The notes under the pieces were generated by a model that saw nothing but the letters and a program-made list of their open reading frames with translations, had not been told where the DNA came from and made no database searches. This document shows positions 56,050-64,000 of a stretch of 64,000 bases of DNA, piece after piece. A program made the translations under genes and the position numbers. This DNA is from Pleurodeles waltl. Lineage: Eukaryota > Chordata > Amphibia > Caudata > Salamandridae. Where the stretch lies: contig NC_090438.1 of the NCBI RefSeq assembly GCF_031143425.1, positions 756,303,823-756,367,822 on the forward strand, given 5' to 3'. The stretch's first letter is position 1, and each line of letters opens with the position of its first letter.

Positions 56050-59000
56050 GTATCTTAGTTTGCCAATCCATTTGAGGAGAGGTAAATTATTACTGATGTG
56101 TTTCTCTAGGCTATTTGCTTTTCCTTTTCAGGTTCAAACCACACTGTTTTGATAGAGCCATAGTTAGATGTTTTCTAAATTTGTGTTTACTAAATTATTT
56201 TGCATGAAGCCCAAAATTCTGATGCTAATCTGGTGTTAGATAGGATTGCTCACTAATGAAGTTCACTATATGGAGTAACATTTGATGTATTTTCTTTGCT
56301 GAACCTAAATGTACGTGATGTCATTTGCGCAATTGTTCTTGTTATTAAATTGCACTGTAACTTTAGAATGTGAAGTGGCTCAAGCATTGATTAGATTACA
56401 CTTCTTTCGCCTCTTTGGACAGCCAGTGGTGTTTCTGTATGTGTATCATTTGATTTTGAGATTATTTTACATGATACTAGCATTGTTAATATAGGGAAAT
56501 AAAAATTCTAACTTTTACTAAAGGTGTAGTTATTCATGACTGAAAAGTCATGGTGTGTGACAGTTACTGACTCCAATTGATGACTAGTGCTATTGATTAT
56601 CATTGATTATTACTGTTATTGATTATTGATCTACATGTACTGGAATTATGGTGGGAACATCTTAAATGTGAGTCAAAAGTTTCATCGACCTATTCACACC
56701 CCCTTGTAAGTTTACTCATTAAGGTCTGACACGCTAACAAAGACGCCTTCGGCATTGCCAGTTTCCCTCAGTCCCTTGAACACACCCCTCATCCCAATCC
56801 TGCATATTCATTCCAACTTGTATAACAAAGTAACCACATCCTCCAACTCAGTAGTCAAGATATTTCACAATTGTAGCCCTGCCAGTGTTCCATAACTTAG
56901 TGAAAAATACAACAAACACAAATGAAAGATGTAAAACGTGAAAAATGTGTTGGTCTTCAATGGGCAGCTAATGATGTGGCTGCACATGAAAAGACCCGTA
57001 AAAAAGAATCTTGAACAACTTATGAGTAGAACTCAACCCTTTCAGACACATTTCAGAATGTGGGAGAAATGTACCTTGTTCTTGATATCCTGCAGTGGGG
57101 TGTGATGGACCACTTTCTCATCTGAGCTACTCCTGCTCATTTCTTTCTTCATGATTCCACTAGTGGTGGACTTGCATTTTTCTGAAGAAAAGGGTTTCCC
57201 CTTATTGCTTGTAAACTATAAAAGATAAATAAGAGCAATATGTTTTTATTGGGGTTTATTTCCCAAATACAAATGAAAGAAAACCCACAAGGAATAGCTG
57301 CAATGTGAGACAACAGAAACTGCAGTGAATAATCCTATAACCATAATCAACTGCTTCAGCATATGGCGAACAACCCAAAATGTTATCATGTAACCAGATT
57401 CAGATATAAGACATGCCCCAGAAAAAGTGTTATGGACCAAGACCAGAACCAGCCACAGTAGCCAAAAGAAAGCTTTCATTTTCAATGACAAAGAGCAAAC
57501 TAGAAGCAGAGTCGAAGCATGTAATGGTTAAAGAGTCTCAGCAAGGAAGGACTCTGACTTTAATGGCACTCTGGGTTGTAGACATTTGTAGTAACTTTCA
57601 CGTTTGTAGTAACTTACACTTATAAAGTAACTCACACGTACAATTTATTATTTAATTATTCATTATCAAATAATGAGCCTGTTTTGAATTAACAAAAAAA
57701 AATGTAACAATACATGTTATAAAAATAATTACATGAACTGTAATTCATTCTACACATCACTTGCAATAATTATTATTGTTCAATCCCAATAAAATGTATT
57801 GTATCTTATTTTTCATTTAAGATATGGTGTTAAATATTTTATAATTCTATAATAAATATGTAATATGGTTACATATTCGGTTAACATTAATTTGTAGGTA
57901 TTTACATTTTTTATTATTTTAAAATAATGTCATTTAATTACAGTTTGTGAATAAGGCCTGGAATTGTGAATACAAAAAAGCAGTAAACGTACACAAAACT
58001 TTAAACTTACTAAGTTGGGAATCAGACCCTAATCAATTACATCCTTCAGAGTAGAAGCCTCACAGAAAAGGTAGAAAGCCCCGTGTTGGTCATTTTTAAT
58101 AAGGTGGCAGTAGTTATGATCTCAGAAATATGGAAGCCGCTAAAAAAAAAACGAACAAAATCTGGAAGCTGGAGTTGGGCTTTGAGACTGAAAATACAGG
58201 CGACCAATTGGCCCAAGGAATTCCCGCAATTGGAAGCATTACACTAAGAAACGTGACGCGATCTTCTTGATTTTTTCTTGTAAAAATGGGCCACCCTTCT
58301 ATTACACACAATAATGTTTTACTAACATTCAGAGCACTTGCACCTACATTCCTGCCTGATGGATGCATGGATGGATGGACAGATGCTGGTGGATGTTTGC
58401 ACAGGGACTCTCATGAAAAAGAAGCATTTACTTATAGCCATCAGTCTCGCTAATGCTGCAGTTTGTTTGCGGGGTGCGGGGAGAGGTTGAGATGGGCTAA
58501 AATACTTTTGAGGAGCAGAATGGTACGTATCATTCCGAAATAGGGACAGCTTCCCCGTTTATCCTTCAGTCAAGATAAGCTTTTTCTTGTTGGATGTTCC
58601 CCTCCCACTCCAGCCTGAGTTTACCTCTTCCTCCTCCAACTCCGGACACTAAAAGTCAGCGTGAGCACGAAGCTTTAAACGTTCCAGAACAGAATAGCCA
58701 CAGAGGGCTACACCAGCTCTGCTTGTCCTCCAACAAGTGAAGAGCCAGACTGAGGATGATTTTGAAACGTCACATATCACAAAGCAGAACAGGGTCACAA
58801 TAGGGCTCTATGACAGAGTAGTATCACAGAGTTAATGATGATGTGATCGGGTCCTAGAACTGTTGACGTGGACACGGAGTTTGTCCAGGAAACCTGTATC
58901 TTGTATATAAAACAGGGGTGTCAGTTGTAGGTTCAGTGAGCCTGATACATGCCAGATAACTCAGAATAGGCGCCGACTATCCAGTTTCTATTACATTTAC

Positions 59001-59905
59001 TCAATGTTCAATCACACCCTTTAGTCACCTTTACCCCCTCGAGTTTGACAGCTGACTTATTCTCTGTATAACAGGGAGGGGGGCTCTTTTTTTTGTTCAA
59101 ATCTCACTTTTTGTGGCTATCTGACTTCATGAGTGTACATTTTGCTCTCCAATGTGTCCTGTCAATTGTAGTCCATTGATGATCCCTCATATGTGGCCAA
59201 GTGTAGCCTAGTCTGTTAATCTACTTCCTCTTTGTAGTTCTCCTTCCTCTGCCCTTCTCCTTCTCTTCCCTACTCTCGAGTTACGCTGTTTCCACCCTAT
59301 CCGTCCTCCTTCCTACTCATGGGAATCTCATATTGACTATCTTCTGACTCCTGTGCGACCTCAGCTGTGCTCACCTGCTCCGATTGCTCAGTGTTGGGGG
59401 GGAGGGGCTCTGGGAGTACTGACTTCTACCCACAGGGAATCAGCAAGGGGCCATGCAGCCAGTTTTGCTAGCCTCCACTAAGAAAGGATAGGAAATGTGC
59501 CCCAGCCCTGAACCTTGTTGCTTTTCAGAGACCAGGGAATCATGTTAGACTTGGGTGGATAAGTTGTGCAAGCACTTCGATATCGGCTCCTCAACAGATG
59601 GACCCTGATCCTTTCGTCTTGAGTCTGCATAGCAGTTGGAAATTTGGGTGGTGGTCTCTGGAGCACTTGAAACTGGTCTGTGATGACAATCAGCAGCAGG
59701 ATCTATGGCTGGAATATACTCAAGGCCTTATTAAGAACTTGATGGAGGGGTTTCCTCCATCACAAATGTGAGGGATTTCCTGTCCACCGCATTACGATCT
59801 CCAATGAATATAATGGAATCATAATGTGGCGGAATAGATAGCTGCGACATTTGTGATGGAGGAAACCCCTCTGTCAAGGTCGTAATAAGGCCCTCAGTCT
59901 GCTGA
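55479..59905. repeat. Tandem duplication, copy 1 (about 4427 bp)
   Basis: Sequence from aaacttgctgtac (55481) onward is repeated from 59908 with few differences. The offset is 4427 before the MITE in copy 2 and 4592 after it. The left breakpoint lies inside LTR-like Y. The right breakpoint is 12 nt after the MITE at 59723-59893. An 81-codon minus frame (57246-57491) and a 61-codon plus frame (56309-56494) translate identically in both copies, but I see no family signature in either. AT-rich sequence fills 57600-57960. Confidence 0.93.
59723..59893. mobile_element. Foldback MITE, type C, 171 bp
   Basis: Ends aggccttatta and taataaggccc. The arms pair across gatggaggggtttcctccatcaca and its complement. 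The centre is around 59805. TCA flanks it at 59720-59722 and 59894-59896. It has the same length as the type C element at 18248-18418. It lies beside the tandem duplication junction. Confidence 0.85.
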
Positions 59906-62900
59906 ATAAACTTGCTGTACTTTACTCCTGCTTTCCTGGGCTCTGGAGTGGGGTACTTTACTTACTTTTGGTGTTTTCGTACACTCCCAGCGCCCCTCTA
60001 CACACTACACTTGCCTAGGGGGGGGGGGAATTTGACATTTGTATTCCACTATTTTAGAATATGGTTTGTGTTGCCCATAGGCCCATTGCAATCTATTGTA
60101 TTTTCTACTGTTTGCACTAGTCTATGACTGTTTACTTACCTGATTTTGGTTACTAGAGTATATATGGCGCATAATACTTACCTCCAGAAGGAGTATTGCC
60201 TTTAAGATATTATTGGCCTTGTGTCACTAAAATAAAGTACCTTTATTTTTGGTAACACTGAGTATTGTCTTTTATTGTGTATAAGTACTGTGTGACTATA
60301 GTGGTATTGCAGTAGCTTTGCATGTCTCCCTAGTTCAGCCTAAGCTGCTCTGCTACAGCTACCTCTAGACAACCTAAGCTGCTAGAACACTGCCTACATT
60401 TCACTAATAAGGGACAACTGGACCTGGTATAAGGTGTAAGTACCTTAGGTACCCACTACAAACCAGGCCAGCCTCCTACAGTATCTTAGTTTGCCGAGCC
60501 ATTTGAGGAGAGATAAATTATTACTGATGTGTTTCTCAAGGCTATTTGCTTTCCCTTTTCAGGTTCCAACCACACTGTTTTGATAGAGCCATAGTTAGAT
60601 GTTTTCAAAATTTGTGTTTTCTAAATTATTTTCCATGAAGCCCAACATTCTGATGCTAATCCGGTGTTAGATAGGATTCCTCACTAATGAAGTTCACTAT
60701 ATAGAGTAGCATTTGGGCCCGTATTTATACTTTTTTTTGCGCCGCATTTGCGTCGTTTTTTGACGCAAAAACGGCGCAAACTTGCAAAATGCCATTGTAT
60801 TTTGTAGGTTTGCGCCGTTTTGCGCCAAAAAGCGGCGCAAATGCGGCGCTAAAAAAAGTATAAATACGGGCCTTGATGTCTTTTCTTTGCTGAACCTAAA
60901 TGTACGTGATGTCATTTGCGCAATTGTTCTTGTTATTAAATTGCACTGTAACTTTAGAATGTGAAGTGGCTCAAGCATTGATTAGATTACACTTCTTTCG
61001 CCTCTTTGGACAGCCAGTGGTGTTTCTGTATGTGTATCATTTGATTTTGAGATTATTTTACATGATACTAGCATTGTTAATATAGGGAAATAAATATTCT
61101 AACTTTTACTAAAGGTGTAGTTATTCATGACTGAAAAGTCATGGTGTGTGACAGTTACTGACGCCAATTGATTACTAGTGCTATTGATTATCATTGATTA
61201 TTACTGTTATTGATTATTGATCTACATGTACTGGAATTATGGTGGGAACATCTTAAATGTGAGTCAAAAGTTTCATCGACCTATTCACACCCCCTTGTAA
61301 GTTTACTTATTAAGGTCTGACGCGCTAACAAAGACGACTTCGGCATTGCCAGTTTCCCTCAGTCCCTTGAACACCCCCCTCATCCCAATCCTGCATATTC
61401 ATTCCAACTTGTATAACAAAGTAACCACATCCTCCAACTCAGTAGTCAAGATATTTCACAATTGTAGCCCTGCCAGTGTTCCATAACTTAGTGAAAAATA
61501 CAACAAACACAAATGAAAGATGTAAAACGTGAAAAATGTGTTGGTCTTCAATGGGCAGCTAATGATGTGGCTGCACATGAAAAGACCCGTAAAAAAAGAA
61601 TCTTGAACAACTTATGAGTAGAACTCAACCCTTTCAGACACATTTCAGAATGTGGGAGAAATGTACCTTGTTCTTGATATCCTGCAGTGGGGTGTGATGG
61701 ACCACTTTCTCATCTGAGCTACTCCTGCTCATTTCTTTCTTCATGATCCCATTAGTGGTGGACTTGGATTTTTCTGAAGAAAAGGGTTTCCCCTTATTGC
61801 TTGTAAACTATAAAAGATAAATAAGAGCAATATGTTTTTATTGGGGTTTATTTCCCAAATACAAATGAAAGAAAACCCACAAGGAATAGCTGCAATGTGA
61901 GACAACAGAAACTGCAGTGAATAATCCTATAACCATAATCAACTGCTTCAGCATATGGCGAACAACCCAAAATGTTATCATGTAACCAGATTCAGATATA
62001 AGACATGCCCCAGAAAAAGTGTTATGGACCAAGACCAGAACCAGCCACAGTAGCCAAAAGAAAGCTTTCATTTTCAATGACAAAGAGCAAACTAGAAGCA
62101 GAGTCGAAGCATGTAATGGTTAAAGAGTCTCAGCAAGGAAGGACTCTGACTTAAATGGCACTCTGGGTTGTAGACATTTGTAGTAACTTTCACGTTTGTA
62201 GTAACTTACACTTATGAAGTAACTCACACGTACAATTTATTATTTAATTATTCATTATCAAATAATGAGCATATTTTGAATTAACAACAAAAAAATGTAA
62301 CAATACATGTTATAAAAATAATTACATGAACTTTAATTCATTCTACACATCACTTGCAATAATTATTGTTCAATCCCAATAAAATGTATTGTATCTTATT
62401 TTTCATTTAAGATATGGTGTTAAATATTTTATAATTCTATAATAAATATGTAATATGGTTACATATTCGGTTAACATTAATTTGTAGGTATTTACATTTT
62501 TTATTATTTTAAAATAATGTCATTTAATTACAGTTTGTGAATAAGGCCTGGAATTGTGAGTACAAAAAAGCAGTAAACTTACTCAAAACTTTAAACTTAC
62601 TAAGTTGTGAATCAGACCCTAATCAATTACATCCTTCAGAGTAGAAGCCTCACGGGAAAGGTAGAAAGCCCCGTGTTGGTAATTTTTAATAAGGTGGCAG
62701 TAGTTATGATCTCAGAAATATGGAAGCCGCTAAAAAAAAAAACGAACAAAATCTGGAAGCTGGAGTTGGGCTTTGAGACTGAAAATACAGGCGACCAATT
62801 GGCCCAAGGAATTCCCGCAATTGGAAGCATTACACTAAGAAACGTGACGCGATCTTCCTGATTTTTTTCTTGTACAAATGGGCCACCCTTCTATTACACA

Positions 62901-64000
62901 CAATAATGTTTTACTAATATTCAGAGCACTTGCCACCTACATTCCTGTCTGATGGATGCATGGATGGATGGACAGATGCTGGTGGATGTTTGCACAGGGA
63001 CTCTCATGAAAAAGAAGCATTTACTCATAGCCATCAGTCTCGCTAATGCTGCAGTTTGTTTGCGGGGTGCGGGGAGAAGTTGAGATGGGCTAAAATATTT
63101 TTGAGGAGCAGAACGGTACGTATCATTCCGAAATAGGGACAGCTTCCCCGTTCATCCTTCAGTCAAGATAAGCTTTTTCTTGCTGGATGTTCCCCTCCCA
63201 CTCCAGCCTGAGTTTACCTCTTCCTCCTCCAACTCCGGACACTAAAAGTCAGCGTGAGCACGAAGCTTTAAACGTTCCAGAACAGAATAACCACAGAGGG
63301 CTACACCAGCTCTGCTTGTCCTCCAACAAGTGAAGAGCCAGACTGAGGATGATTTTGAAACGTCACATATCACAAAGCAGAACAGGGTCACAATAGGGCT
63401 CTATGACAGAGTAGTATCACAGAGTTAATGATGATGTGATCGGGTCCTAGAACTGTTGACGTGGACACGGAGTTTGTCCAGGAAACCTGTATCTTGTATA
63501 TAAAACAGGGGTGTCAGTTGTAGGTTCAGTGAGCCTGATACATGCCAGATACTCAGAATAGGCGCCGACTATCCAGTTTCTATTACATTTACTCAATGTT
63601 CAATCACACCCTTTAGTCACCTTTACCCCCTCGAGTTTGACAGCTGACTTATTCTCTGTATAACAGGGAGGGGGGCTCTTTTTTTTGTTCAAATCTCACT
63701 TTTTGTGGCTATCTGACTTCATGAGTGTACATTTTGCTCTCCAATGTGTCCTGTCAATTGTAGTCCATTGATGATCCCTCATATGTGGCCAAGTGTAGCC
63801 TAGTCTGTTAATCTACTTCCTCTTTGTAGTTCTCCTTCCTCTGCCCTTCTCCTTCTCTTCCCTACCCTCGAGTTACGCTGTTTCCACCCTATTCCATCTG
63901 CTACCTACCCATGGGAATCTCCTATTGACTATCTTCTGACTCCTGTGCGACCTCAGCTGTGCTCACCTTTCTTCTCCTGACATCTGCTCCGATTGCTCAC
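59906..64000. repeat. Tandem duplication, copy 2 (continues past the window)
   Basis: Matches 55479 onward and is still homologous to copy 1 (about 59400) at the window end. It differs by scattered substitutions, small indels and one insertion, the MITE at 60716-60872. An insertion of about 16 nt (ttcttctcctgacat) near 63970 also separates it from copy 1. Confidence 0.93.
60716..60872. mobile_element. Foldback MITE, type E, 157 bp, with empty site in the other copy
   Basis: Ends ggcccgtatttatac and gtataaatacgggcc. The arms contain gcgccgcatttgcg and pair through most of the element. TTG flanks it at 60713-60715 and 60873-60875. Copy 1 has a single catttgatgt at the same place (56281), so the insertion and its 3-bp duplication are directly demonstrated. 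Confidence 0.93.

Noticed and set aside
57246..57491. 81-codon minus-strand frame with hydrophobic residues, identical in both copies of the tandem duplication (also 61838-62083)
   Set aside because: Identity is expected from the low divergence of the two copies. No homology, exon signals or codon pattern support a gene.

Overview
This is repeat-dense eukaryotic nuclear DNA, best matched by a large-genome amphibian and most likely a salamander or newt. The combination of degenerate L1-type LINEs, Penelope-like elements (PLEs) with GIY-YIG endonucleases, DIRS tyrosine-recombinase retrotransposons, a foamy-like endogenous retrovirus, kilobase-scale LTR-like repeats and foldback MITEs suggests this. 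The species assignment is inference. I see no host protein-coding gene, tRNA, rRNA, operon or CRISPR array. Almost every open reading frame is a piece of a decayed transposon.

Layout. 1-2.2 kb: 3' half of an L1-type ORF2 (+). 2.6-3.95 kb: endonuclease part of a CR1/L2-like LINE (+). 3.96-4.62 kb: a run of consecutive short hairpins. 4.8-6.2 kb: reverse copy of LTR-like family X, split by a foldback MITE. About 6.2-14.4 kb: a decayed foamy-like retrovirus (5' LTR, primer-binding site, gag, protease, RT/RNase H, integrase, env), with a MITE inside its RT. 14.4-14.8 kb: PLE 3' fragment and an AT microsatellite. 15.4-16.5 kb: two-unit tandem repeat split by a 531-bp GC-rich hairpin-train element. 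19.15-22.74 kb: L1 tail (-), then a PLE (+) with a hammerhead-like motif. 24.9-28.5 kb: L1 ORF1 and ORF2 remnants (+). 28.5-29.8 kb: LTR-like X start, G-rich minisatellite, 195-bp TIR element. 29.8-34.8 kb: DIRS-like element (-), split by a MITE. 35.6-36.8 kb: L1 fragment (-). 37.6-39.3 kb: LTR-like repeat. 40.1-47.6 kb: a structurally complete DIRS1-like element (+) with inverted terminal repeats and internal complementary region, its recombinase gene split by LTR-like X. 47.6-48.4 kb: tandem repeat of about 0.3 kb. 48.9-51.7 kb: second PLE (-). 53.0-56.05 kb: LTR-like family Y. 55.48-64 kb: a tandem duplication with a unit of about 4.43 kb, whose second copy carries a foldback MITE missing from the first.

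How the parts relate. The window is a nested stack of insertions, so many relative ages can be read directly. Seven foldback elements share a dyad structure and have 3-bp target duplications, as expected of PIF/Harbinger-type MITEs. The empty and filled sites in the tandem duplication prove one of these insertions and its TTG target duplication. The elements with the most structure to study are the foamy-like provirus, the DIRS1-like element, the two PLEs with hammerhead-like motifs, and the two hairpin-train repeats.

All family calls come from reading motifs by eye. Boundaries marked approximate were not tested by alignment.
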